Position numbers and translations under genes: made by a program. DNA of 6,541 nucleotides from Bacteroidota bacterium (GTDB taxonomy: Bacteria; Bacteroidota; Bacteroidia; Bacteroidales; Prolixibacteraceae): assembly GCA_030695265.1 (NCBI GenBank), contig JAUYTA010000943.1, positions 1 to 6,541 of the forward strand. The letters run 5' to 3'. Positions 1 through 6,533 of the stretch are shown here, in pieces. Positions within the stretch are counted from its first letter, which is position 1, and every line of letters begins with the position of its first letter. Below the pieces are notes generated by a model that was not told where the DNA came from, did not search any database, and saw only the letters and a list, made by a program, of their open reading frames with translations.

Positions 1-556
1 ACGGAATAATTCCCCGAAAAAAAAGATAATTTTCACTGAAGAGTTTCAGTTGCTTCAGGACTTTCTTGTCAATCAGACGGAAATCGGCCATGCCATTTTC
101 AATGTTGACATCTGATAATTTTTTCATTATCAGATAGAAAATGCGAGAGGAAAATTGTTTTGTATATGAGATGCTGGCATGATCGTTTCGTATGGTATTG
201 ACGATCTCAAATCCTTCTTCCCATTTGGCAATAAGTGTTGGAATCACGTCCGGTGGGTGCTGCAAATCGGCATCAAGACTGATAGCGCAATCACCTGATG
301 CAAAATCATAACCAGCTTTTAAAGCGTTCTGATGTCCAAAATTTCGAGAAAATGATATGTATTTGATATTTGAATTTTCCTTAGCCAATGCTAAAATTAC
401 TTGAAAAGTACTGTCTCTGCTGCCATCATTTACATAGATTATTTCGTAAAGATAGGTTTCAGGTAAAACCCTGATTAGCTGTTCATTAAAGGTTGACAGA
501 CCTTCTTCTTCGTTGAAACAAGGTACAATAAGAGAAATTTTCTTTCGGGTTTCCAT
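1..556 (-). CDS. Family 2 glycosyltransferase, GtrB/DPM1-like (partial, C-terminus outside window)
   Basis: Reading the minus strand from the ATG at 556-554 gives 185 uninterrupted residues running off the left edge. The protein starts METRKKISLIVPCFNEEEGL, the usual first strand of a GT-A fold. Nucleotide-binding and metal motifs follow in order: VNDGSRDST (residues 42-50), SRNFGHQNALKAG (70-82), the DXD-type SLDADLQHPP (93-102), and GMADFRLIDKKV (155-166), then ENYLFFRGI (175-183). This order is characteristic of GT2 enzymes that transfer a sugar from a nucleotide donor to polyprenyl phosphate on the cytoplasmic face, such as GtrB-type bactoprenol glucosyltransferases. Such proteins are usually about 310-330 residues with two C-terminal membrane helices, so about 130 residues should lie beyond the window. 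The donor sugar cannot be read. It is divergent from the membrane protein gene at 612, 55 bp away. Family assignment is secure; GtrB-like function is inference. Confidence 0.93.
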   Translation of the reverse strand, partial: METRKKISLIVPCFNEEEGLSTFNEQLIRVLPETYLYEIIYVNDGSRDSTFQVILALAKENSNIKYISFSRNFGHQNALKAGYDFASGDCAISLDADLQHPPDVIPTLIAKWEEGFEIVNTIRNDHASISYTKQFSSRIFYLIMKKLSDVNIENGMADFRLIDKKVLKQLKLFSENYLFFRGIIP

Positions 557-611
557 TAATTATCTTTTAATTTGTAAATATACTTTTTGTATAATAATAA
601 TCCTGCATCTT
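557..611. promoter_or_regulatory. Divergent intergenic region, probable promoters for both flanking genes
   Basis: This 55-bp, very AT-rich spacer separates two divergent start codons, so promoters for one or both genes should lie here or just inside the coding ends. On the plus strand TACTTTTTG (581-589) resembles the Bacteroidota -7 box TAnnTTTG with one extra T. No matching -33 box is at the right distance, and I see no good minus-strand box. There is no Shine-Dalgarno sequence before either ATG. Confidence 0.35.
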
Positions 612-2819
612 ATGAAAGATTTCAAAAAGGGAATACTACTAACCCTGCTCTTGAGTAGTACTGTACTGTTTTTGTTTTATCGTCCTTTGCTGAAAGATCC
701 CAATCAAGTTTACTTTTCACCGTCGGGTGACGGATTAAAATCATATATCGTGTCAATTTATCATCTTGAACACGATACTTCCATGTTCAGAAATAACGCA
801 ATGAATTATCCTTATGGTGAAATGGCATTCTTTACTGATTGCCAACCAATGATAACGAACCCGGTAAAATTTTTAAGCGATATTGGCATTGATTTCCGCC
901 CTTATATTGTTGGAATTATCAATATGAGCATGCTGTTGTCCATTGTACTGGCAGCAGTTTTTATTTTCCTGATATTTTTTGAACTCAATGTTTCATGGTG
1001 GTTTGCAGCCATTGCAGCAATAGGGATCACCATGGTTTCGCCGCAAATTGGTCGTTTGGGTGGGCATTTCTCGCTTAGTCATCTGATGTGGTTGCCAATG
1101 CTCATCTGGCTCCTTATGCGGTTCGACAAAAAGAAATCCTATTCGATTTCCGTGGTAATTGGATTGGTTACTTTCCTTGCAGCAGGGATGCACATGTATT
1201 TTTTCGCCTTGTTCGGCTTCCTGTTTCTTTTCTACTGGGTCAATTGTATTTATACCAAACAATTAAATATCCGCGATTACAGGTGGATTGTTCATGTTTT
1301 CATCCAGATTATACTGCCTCTGATTTTGGTTCAGCTTATTGTTGGCCATAATGATACAATTACCGACAGAACAACACACCCATGGGGACTTACTACCTAC
1401 AGGGCCAATCCTGCTTCGGTTCTTTTGCCTTTGGGCAAGCCTTATGCGCAATTCTTAATGAAAATTGAGAAGTTTAATACGTTCGATTGGGAAGCGTTTG
1501 CCTACATCGGACTTGTTGCCTTAATTGGCTTTATTGTCGGAATTTTTAAAATTGTTCAGCGGGTTAGACTGAAACAATCATGGTGGAAGGTTTCCGATAA
1601 TCGGTTGATCACTGTTTTTTTCTGGGCATCGGTGGCTTCGCTGTTGCTTTCGTTCAGTATCCCATTCAACCTTGGGCTGATGTTTTTACTTGATTATTTA
1701 GGTCCAATTCAGCAATTGCGTGCTCTGGCACGTTTTTCATGGCTATTTTATTATTTGATAAATCTGCTGGTTTTCTATGGAATTTTCTGTCTCCTGAAAC
1801 GTGGAAATCTGTATAAGATTTTGGCAATTCTGGCGCTTGCTTTTCTTTTGTACGACGGTTATTTAAATGTAAGAACGTATGCTCCGCGCATGAATAACAG
1901 GGTGACTGAATTGGAAGATCAAGCCAATATTTCTGAAGAAAATGCTTGGGTTAAGTTAATCAATAGAGATGATTATCAGGCCATTTTGCCATTGCCGTAT
2001 TTTCATATTGGTTCTGAAAATGTATGGCTGGAACCTAAATGTGACATATTGCGGCAATCGTTTATAGTAACGCTGAAAACTGGCTTGCCTTCGATGGGAG
2101 TCATGCTAAGTCGTACCTCTCTATCGCATACCTACAAGAGTCTTTCACTGGTTTCTGAACCAGTTTCAAGCTTCCAGGTCATTAATGATTTGCAAAATGA
2201 AAAACCTCTGCTCCTGATGGTTGATAACTGTAATGATCTTTCAAATCCTGAAAAGAATCTGGTTCGGCATTCATCGTTGATTTGGAGAGGGCCGAAATTC
2301 GCTTTTTACCAACTTCCGGTTGCCATGCTCGACACTATTTCAATGCAAGGAACTTTGGCTTTCGAAAGTGAAATGAAATCCATTCATGATGGCAATGCTG
2401 ATACAACCCGGATACTTTATTACAATGGGTTTGAAGGCAATCAATCTGCTGATTCATTCTTTGGTTCAGGTGCGTTTTCAGCCGAAATCAATAATTGGAA
2501 CCGCATCGTAGAGCAAAATATTAAAAATGTGCAACCCGGTGATTCATGTGAAGTACTTTTCTGGATAAAAGGCTATGAAAAAGATCTGATGCCACGTACT
2601 ATTATTGAGTTTGTGCAAAAGACAGGCGATCAGACGGTTGATTATAAATATGCCCAGTTTCAGCATTACTATTGTTCGCTGAAAGACGGTTGGATGAGAA
2701 TCAAAATTCCATTCGTTGTACAATCAACAAACGACCTTGTAATGGTTACCTTGCGAAATGCCGACCTGAAGAATTTTTCGCTGGTGGTTGACGAAGTAAT
2801 TATTCGGAAGCGGCCTTAG
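612..2819 (+). CDS. Polytopic membrane protein, GT-C/YfhO-like, with C-terminal jelly-roll-like domain
   Basis: The ATG at 612 (MKDFKKGILL, 735 residues) is chosen over an in-frame ATG at 513 because the earlier start would run 44 bp into the opposite-strand glycosyltransferase and add an unrelated leader. About ten hydrophobic segments lie between residues 7 and 416 (roughly 7-24, 98-122, 125-143, 154-170, 177-209, 225-244, 295-316, 332-352, 376-395, 399-416). The first long loop holds SPSGDGLKS (Asp40) and NYPYGE (65-70). An acidic residue in this loop is the usual catalytic position in GT-C glycosyltransferases. LRALARFSW (369-377) before a late helix resembles YfhO/DUF6311-like proteins. 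Residues 417-735 are soluble and probably periplasmic, ending at about 602-735 in a carbohydrate-binding-module-like beta-sandwich pattern: NGFEG, GDSCEVLFWIKG, DGWMRIKIPF and VVDEVII. A role in transferring sugar from a lipid carrier is inferred; the substrate is unknown. The 3' end overlaps the convergent gene by 20 bp. Confidence 0.82.
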   Translation: MKDFKKGILLTLLLSSTVLFLFYRPLLKDPNQVYFSPSGDGLKSYIVSIYHLEHDTSMFRNNAMNYPYGEMAFFTDCQPMITNPVKFLSDIGIDFRPYIVGIINMSMLLSIVLAAVFIFLIFFELNVSWWFAAIAAIGITMVSPQIGRLGGHFSLSHLMWLPMLIWLLMRFDKKKSYSISVVIGLVTFLAAGMHMYFFALFGFLFLFYWVNCIYTKQLNIRDYRWIVHVFIQIILPLILVQLIVGHNDTITDRTTHPWGLTTYRANPASVLLPLGKPYAQFLMKIEKFNTFDWEAFAYIGLVALIGFIVGIFKIVQRVRLKQSWWKVSDNRLITVFFWASVASLLLSFSIPFNLGLMFLLDYLGPIQQLRALARFSWLFYYLINLLVFYGIFCLLKRGNLYKILAILALAFLLYDGYLNVRTYAPRMNNRVTELEDQANISEENAWVKLINRDDYQAILPLPYFHIGSENVWLEPKCDILRQSFIVTLKTGLPSMGVMLSRTSLSHTYKSLSLVSEPVSSFQVINDLQNEKPLLLMVDNCNDLSNPEKNLVRHSSLIWRGPKFAFYQLPVAMLDTISMQGTLAFESEMKSIHDGNADTTRILYYNGFEGNQSADSFFGSGAFSAEINNWNRIVEQNIKNVQPGDSCEVLFWIKGYEKDLMPRTIIEFVQKTGDQTVDYKYAQFQHYYCSLKDGWMRIKIPFVVQSTNDLVMVTLRNADLKNFSLVVDEVIIRKRP

Positions 2820-4398
2820 CGAGTTTATAAACTACTTCGCCATTTCCTTCATTGAAAAATGTCCTGATCAGTTCGTACTTTTCAGGAAAATATTTTGAGG
2901 CATTTTGCAAAAATGATTCTTTCAGGTTGTCGTTAAGAAAATAGATGTAGGTTGGTCTTTCAGGATTCGTAAAATCGGGTTCCTTCGCCCAGAAATGCAT
3001 GGTATTATCCCACGGAAAAAATATATAGGAATTCGGATATAATTCAGCAAGTACAGGTTTGAAAAAATCGCGCTGACGTCCGGACCATTCAAAGCTATGC
3101 ATCAGAACATACTCTTGAACCGGCGCGCCGTATCCGGTTGTTACAATTATTTTAATAGCATCTTTTTCAATTGTTTGCATATAATGCAATGCCTCCGCTT
3201 TTAGATTCACCTTTTGATCCATATCTTGCGAAAGATGCTGCACAACCGGTAACTGCCTGACGAAATATACTGAAATGATCAGCGCTATGGCAATTTGTGG
3301 AATTCGGTATTTTGAAATTGCCGGACTAAACTGACGGATAAATTCGGCAATAATCAGGATCGAAACCGGTATCAGCATCAATGCCGGAATAAAATACCGT
3401 GCTTCGTATTGCTTGCAAACAATTACTGTCTGAATGACAGTCGCACTCAATACTGCCAACGAAATTCGCTGGATAAGGCTTCCTTCGCGGTTCTTTTTAC
3501 TGATGAATGAAGCCACAAAAACAATCAGCAAAACGATCATTATCCAAAAGAAAAAGCGGTTTTCAGTATAAAGGCTGCTGAAATTTGGGCCAAATGTTTT
3601 CCAGTCGATAATATTGTCTTCGCCTTTACCGTATTGTCCGCTATGCAGGAAAAGCGCTTTCATCCATCCCCAGAAAACATTGATTTGCAGTGTTACCGGC
3701 AGCGCCATCACGAAGAAAGAACCTACAGCAATCAATGAATATTTGATCCGTTCTTTCCAGGTAGTCAGCACAATAAGGGGGATAATCCAAAGTGGGAAAT
3801 AGGTGAGTTTGATCGATAATCCAAAAGCTGAAATAAGGCCAAACCAAAGATAGTTGTTGTGGAATCGTTTGTCTTCGGACGTGAAAAGCGGATGTAACAA
3901 TAATATACTTAGTAGCATGACCGGAATTGGCAGCAGATTTTCGGGAACGACACGACCGATATTCAAAAAGATAATACTTGTGAACAGGGGCGAAAGTTGA
4001 ATCAAAACGCTATATGTCAGGTTGTTGCTAATCCGGTAGAAAATTCGTCCGGCAAAATACATAAAAACAGCTACTACAGAAGTCAACACCAGATTCAGGA
4101 CACGAAGGTACATGTCAAAATTGGCCAGTATATCGTGATTAAAGCTTACCTGATGCGATCTTAAAAAATAAACCAATCTGAAAACCAACGCTGCCAGGTA
4201 TTGCAAAGGAGTTCCGGGATTATCAATATGCCCTAACATTAATTTTCCATTGGCAATACTCAATCCACTTATAAAATAAATACACTCTGGATCGGCCCCA
4301 TGAAGCGAAAAGAAACCGGCGATTTGCAGGATGTAACTTCCCAGAAAAAAGTAGGCCAACGGGGCAATCAGTAAAAGTAGCAGCTTCTTTGAGTTCAT
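2800..4398 (-). CDS. GT-C-like integral membrane glycosyltransferase (PMT/ArnT-like topology)
   Basis: This 532-residue protein starts at the ATG at 4398-4396 and ends with TAA at 2802-2800. An N-terminal hydrophobic segment (5-30) is followed by a first loop with HGADPECIYF (33-42; Asp36 and Glu38) and GHIDNPGTPLQ (56-66). Acidic residues in this loop are the expected catalytic site in GT-C enzymes that use polyprenyl-phosphate sugars. Further hydrophobic segments lie at about 100-120, 127-147, 153-171, 183-212, 219-236, 282-300, 311-328, 336-353 and 366-380. KQYEARYFIPAL (329-340) resembles the conserved H/E-x-RY-x-x-P element before a late helix in this superfamily. A soluble tail of about 150 residues (383-532) follows and is probably periplasmic. 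The start lies 4 bp after the upstream DPM1-like gene, suggesting co-transcription and that the partner supplies its lipid-linked sugar. Acceptor and sugar are unknown. GT-C fold is likely; exact family is not assigned. Confidence 0.83.
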   Translation of the reverse strand: MNSKKLLLLLIAPLAYFFLGSYILQIAGFFSLHGADPECIYFISGLSIANGKLMLGHIDNPGTPLQYLAALVFRLVYFLRSHQVSFNHDILANFDMYLRVLNLVLTSVVAVFMYFAGRIFYRISNNLTYSVLIQLSPLFTSIIFLNIGRVVPENLLPIPVMLLSILLLHPLFTSEDKRFHNNYLWFGLISAFGLSIKLTYFPLWIIPLIVLTTWKERIKYSLIAVGSFFVMALPVTLQINVFWGWMKALFLHSGQYGKGEDNIIDWKTFGPNFSSLYTENRFFFWIMIVLLIVFVASFISKKNREGSLIQRISLAVLSATVIQTVIVCKQYEARYFIPALMLIPVSILIIAEFIRQFSPAISKYRIPQIAIALIISVYFVRQLPVVQHLSQDMDQKVNLKAEALHYMQTIEKDAIKIIVTTGYGAPVQEYVLMHSFEWSGRQRDFFKPVLAELYPNSYIFFPWDNTMHFWAKEPDFTNPERPTYIYFLNDNLKESFLQNASKYFPEKYELIRTFFNEGNGEVVYKLAKAASE

Positions 4399-4402
4399 TT
4401 TT

Positions 4403-5146
4403 TTATTTTTTGAAGATTGCGAAGTTTATAATTCCCCATTTTTGAAACCTGAACTGAAGAGAAGTTTTTAAAACTCCCAATCCATAAATTGAACTGTTTT
4501 TGATGTTGATGCTCGAAGCGTCGTCGAAATATTTGGTGGGGCAGGTAATTTCAGCTATTTCGTAACCTGCATACCATATTTGGGCCAGCATTTGATTATC
4601 GAATACAAAGTTATCGGAGTTGGCGTTATAGTTTACTTTCTCAAGCACTTCGCGCGAAAAAGCACGATACCCGGTATGATATTCAGAAAGTTTGGCATTC
4701 ATTAAAATATTCTGAAACAAAGTCAGTAAACGGTTTGAAACGTATTTGTACCAGGGCATTCCACCCGCCAAAGCACCTTTACCTAAAATGCGCGAACCAA
4801 GCACAACATGGTACAACTCGTTCGCAATCAGATGAGTCATCGATGGAATTAACTTGGGTGTGTATTGGTAATCAGGATGCAACATGATCACAATGTCGGC
4901 GCCTAATTCGAGCGCTTTATTGTAGCACGATTTCTGGTTTCCGCCATATCCCTTGTTTACTTCATGACTGATGATATGTGTGATTCCGAGTCTCCGGGCT
5001 TCTTTAATGGTTTCGTCCTTACTTTTATCATCAACAAGAATAACTTCGTCAACAATATTAAAATCAATTTCCTGATAAGTAATTTCGAGTGTTTTGGCTG
5101 CGTTGTAGGCAGGTAAAACTACTACAACCTTTTTGTCGTTAATCAT
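4403..5146 (-). CDS. Family 2 glycosyltransferase, DPM1-like (polyprenyl-phosphate sugar synthase type)
   Basis: A complete 247-residue soluble protein with a GT-A fold. Visible motifs in order: VVVVLPAYNAAKTL (7-20, first strand), ILVDDKSKDET (36-46, nucleotide binding), NKGYGGNQK (64-72), MLHPDYQYTPKLIP (88-101, in the DXD position, with Asp92), GSRILGKG (117-124), and SEYHTGYRAFSREVL (154-168) with NFVFDNQML (179-187). Length and motif order fit the GT2 subfamily that resembles dolichol-phosphate mannosyltransferase. No membrane helices follow the catalytic domain, so it should act at the cytoplasmic face of the inner membrane. The likely reaction is transfer of a sugar from a nucleotide donor to polyprenyl phosphate; the sugar cannot be read. 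The downstream GT-C gene starts 4 bp after its stop and probably uses the product. Translation starts at ATG 5146-5144; AGGA abuts the ATG, too close to be a standard Shine-Dalgarno site. Confidence 0.92.
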   Translation of the reverse strand: MINDKKVVVVLPAYNAAKTLEITYQEIDFNIVDEVILVDDKSKDETIKEARRLGITHIISHEVNKGYGGNQKSCYNKALELGADIVIMLHPDYQYTPKLIPSMTHLIANELYHVVLGSRILGKGALAGGMPWYKYVSNRLLTLFQNILMNAKLSEYHTGYRAFSREVLEKVNYNANSDNFVFDNQMLAQIWYAGYEIAEITCPTKYFDDASSINIKNSSIYGLGVLKTSLQFRFQKWGIINFAIFKK

Positions 5147-5163
5147 TCCTGATTTTTTTTCTG

Positions 5164-5171
5164 CAAATATA
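5164..5171 (-). promoter_or_regulatory. Candidate Bacteroidota -7 promoter box (TATATTTG)
   Basis: On the minus strand TATATTTG matches the Bacteroidota -7 consensus TAnnTTTG exactly and lies 17 bp upstream of the ATG of the DPM1-like gene. Transcription from it would give a very short leader for the two-gene glycosyltransferase operon. No clear TTTG -33 box sits 19-21 bp further upstream (CTTC or CCTT there), so the promoter is only half supported. Confidence 0.45.
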
Positions 5172-5214
5172 GATGGATTTCGATTAAACGGAAGGATTTA
5201 AGGAAAAGTATCAT

Positions 5215-5313
5215 AAAAACAAAAACCCCCTGAAATACAGATAAAAAAACCTTTACATAAGTTAAGAATTTTCAGCACGCCATGACATAACGTAAACTAC
5301 CAGTATTCAGGGG
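5215..5313 (-). ncRNA. Candidate structured RNA or leader ending in a terminator-like stem
   Basis: Read on the minus strand, CCCCTGAATAC (5313-5303) can pair with GTATTTCAGGGG (5238-5227) with one bulged base, closing a loop of about 64 nt. The 3' arm runs straight into GTTTTTGTTTTT (5226-5215), as in an intrinsic terminator. Inside, TTTACGT can pair with ATGTAAA (7 bp including one G-U). The minus-strand sequence TAGTTCTG (5336-5329), one base off the TAnnTTTG -7 box, lies just ahead of the 5' arm. The whole could be a terminated RNA of about 90-100 nt, or an attenuator-type leader for the downstream glycosyltransferase operon. I recognise no known RNA family. A chance inverted repeat is possible. 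Confidence 0.3.
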
Positions 5314-5392
5314 ATTATATTATTTTCGCAGAACTATTAAATTGTTGATGTTATTATAACAACCAAAAATGCAAAGTTGTTTGCAGAACTAT

Positions 5393-5419
5393 AAAAAACC
5401 CGGCCATGATGACCGGTTT
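5393..5419 (-). terminator. Rho-independent terminator of the lipoprotein gene
   Basis: On the minus strand AAACCGGTCA (5419-5410) pairs with TGGCCGGGTTT (5406-5396) around a TCA loop, with one bulge and one G-U pair, and runs into a stretch of six T (5398-5393). It lies 26 bp past the lipoprotein stop codon, the expected place. It implies that the lipoprotein transcript ends before the glycosyltransferase operon. Confidence 0.8.
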
Positions 5420-5445
5420 CGTTTCCTGTTTCTGAAATTCTACAA

Positions 5446-6168
5446 TTATTCCCAGGTAATAGTTTTCGAATCGTATGTAACAAACTGAAGGTTGCTGCCT
5501 TTGTCGTAAACAACCCCGGTTTCAACTTTTATGGCCATTAATTCAAGCACATAATTAGTACCGGCAACGGGTGATTTTCCGCTTGCCCAACCCAATGTAG
5601 CCGCACCAAATTCAAATTCAACCTTGTCATCTGCCAGATAGGAACTTGAAAATAGCACCTCCGATTTATCAGCTGATCGCAAATTAACAATGTATGCTTC
5701 TGCTCCGGTCACTTTATCCCATGTTGTTTTCAGTTTCTGACTGGCAAGGGTTGCTGTTTTGATAACAATCGAAGCCAGCTTTTCATCGCCAACTGCATCT
5801 TTCAAGGTAAGTTTTTCATCATTTACCGAAGTAATTTCGAATGAATAATCACCTTTTACTGGTAACGCAGCAGTGTAATCTCCGGGTTCCATGTTAAATG
5901 CAAACTGACGTTTGTCTGCCGTTGCAGTTAAATCATACACTTCACCATTGGTTCCGGGACCGGTAACTTTAACTGACTTCATTTCATAATTAGACGTAGC
6001 ATAAATAACCAGGCCATATCTTATACCGGCATCCGTTTTAAGATCCTGAATCATTACATCAACTACCGCCTGAAGTGGCACCGGATCATCGTCCTGGCAG
6101 GATACAAGCATAAAAGCACCAATCGACAGGCAAAGAATACCTGCAAACAATTTTCTGAATTTTTCCAT
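5446..6168 (-). CDS. Probable surface-exposed lipoprotein with FN3-like C-terminal domain, function unknown
   Basis: This 240-residue protein starts at ATG 6168-6166 after an A-rich leader without a Shine-Dalgarno site. A basic N-terminus (MEKFRKLF) and hydrophobic stretch (8-22) lead to the lipobox LVSC, with Cys24 as the predicted lipid-modified residue of the mature protein. QDDD follows directly (25-28), resembling the acidic lipoprotein export signal that sends Bacteroidota lipoproteins to the outer leaflet of the outer membrane. Residues of about 30-135 look beta-rich (KSVKVTGPG, GDYTAALPVKGDYSFEIT). Residues of about 140-240 follow a fibronectin type III-like pattern: KTTWDKVTGAEAYIVNL, NYVLELMAIKV and the closing SKTITWE. 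It is complete and has its own terminator, so it appears monocistronic. I do not recognise a named family. A binding or scaffold role at the surface is plausible but not shown. Confidence 0.82.
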   Translation of the reverse strand: MEKFRKLFAGILCLSIGAFMLVSCQDDDPVPLQAVVDVMIQDLKTDAGIRYGLVIYATSNYEMKSVKVTGPGTNGEVYDLTATADKRQFAFNMEPGDYTAALPVKGDYSFEITSVNDEKLTLKDAVGDEKLASIVIKTATLASQKLKTTWDKVTGAEAYIVNLRSADKSEVLFSSSYLADDKVEFEFGAATLGWASGKSPVAGTNYVLELMAIKVETGVVYDKGSNLQFVTYDSKTITWE

Positions 6169-6370
6169 TTTTAAAACATTTGATTTGTTAACTATTTACA
6201 ATTGACGGTTCATTGCCGTTCTTTTATTGTAGTTAGATGGGAGCACAAAATGGAAGGTTGCGTTTGTTCAGAAAAAACAGAAAATAAAACTTAAAATAAT
6301 TGACCATTCGCATACCTAAGTACTGAGAATAATTAGATGTCGTAAAATTGAATTTGAACGATTAAAAATG
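6169..6370. other. Gene-free region upstream of the lipoprotein
   Basis: About 200 bp of AT-rich sequence that should contain the lipoprotein promoter. I could not find a convincing TTTG / TAnnTTTG pair on the minus strand. ACGG-TTCATTG-CCGT (about 6205-6219) makes only a 4-bp stem and is not called as a feature. No coding potential was seen. Confidence 0.5.
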
Positions 6371-6373
6371 GAA

Positions 6374-6533
6374 CGCGGATTTCCGCTGATATAGCGGATT
6401 TAAAACGGATTTCAATTCCGACAAGTCGGAATGATTTTCAGTTATTTATGATCTTATCATTCATGCTTGCATGAATATAAATCAGTATTCAATCCGTTTA
6501 AATTATTTTCAGCGTTTATCCGCTTAATCCGCG
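6374..6533. repeat. Fold-back intergenic repeat with nested hairpins (REP/MITE-like)
   Basis: Several blocks on the left reappear inverted and in order on the right: CGCGGATT (6374-6381) with AATCCGCG (6526-6533), AGCGGAT (6393-6399) with ATCCGCT (6518-6524), and AAACGGATT (6403-6411) with AATCCGTTT (6491-6499). Between them lie two perfect hairpins, ATTCCGAC-AA-GTCGGAAT (6415-6432) and ATTCATGC-TT-GCATGAAT (6459-6476). The left side also has its own small hairpin, TCCGCT/AGCGGA (6382-6398). Multi-armed fold-back elements rich in CGGATT and GCGGAT look like dispersed, non-coding repeats of Bacteroidota intergenic regions. Only one copy is present, so dispersal is inference, and the element may continue past the right edge. 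Confidence 0.65.

Larger units (their letters stand above)
5147..5445. other. Gene-free region between lipoprotein and glycosyltransferase operon
   Basis: No convincing open reading frame lies here. Besides the terminator, the structured element and the -7 box listed separately, it holds a 13-bp palindrome TGTTATTATAACA (5349-5361), an inverted repeat TGCAAA-GTTG-TTTGCA (5370-5385), and a 10-bp direct repeat GCAGAACTAT at 5328-5337 and 5383-5392. Any of these could be operator-like, but they are short enough to arise by chance in such AT-rich sequence. Confidence 0.6.

Noticed and set aside
513..611. N-terminal extension of the plus-strand membrane protein from the ATG at 513
   Set aside because: It would overlap the first 44 bp of the opposite-strand glycosyltransferase. 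The extra 33 residues are the antisense of that gene and the AT-rich spacer. The ATG at 612 gives a normal start just before the first membrane helix.
993..1451. Short open frames on both strands within the membrane protein gene (993-1262 minus, 1088-1351 plus, 1263-1451 minus)
   Set aside because: They are shadows of the long coding region: low-complexity translations, no motifs, and fully contained in a well supported gene.
3614..3847. Short open frames on both strands within the 532-residue GT-C gene
   Set aside because: They are contained in a well supported gene and their translations show no recognisable protein features.
5222..5313. Terminal inverted repeats of a tiny insertion sequence
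   Set aside because: There is no transposase or target duplication, the interval is under 100 bp, and one arm runs into a T-tract, which fits a terminator-type RNA stem better.
5337..5525. 62-residue minus-strand open frame across the lipoprotein 3' end and its terminator
   Set aside because: It runs through the terminator hairpin and out of frame over the lipoprotein's last codons, with no protein-like pattern.
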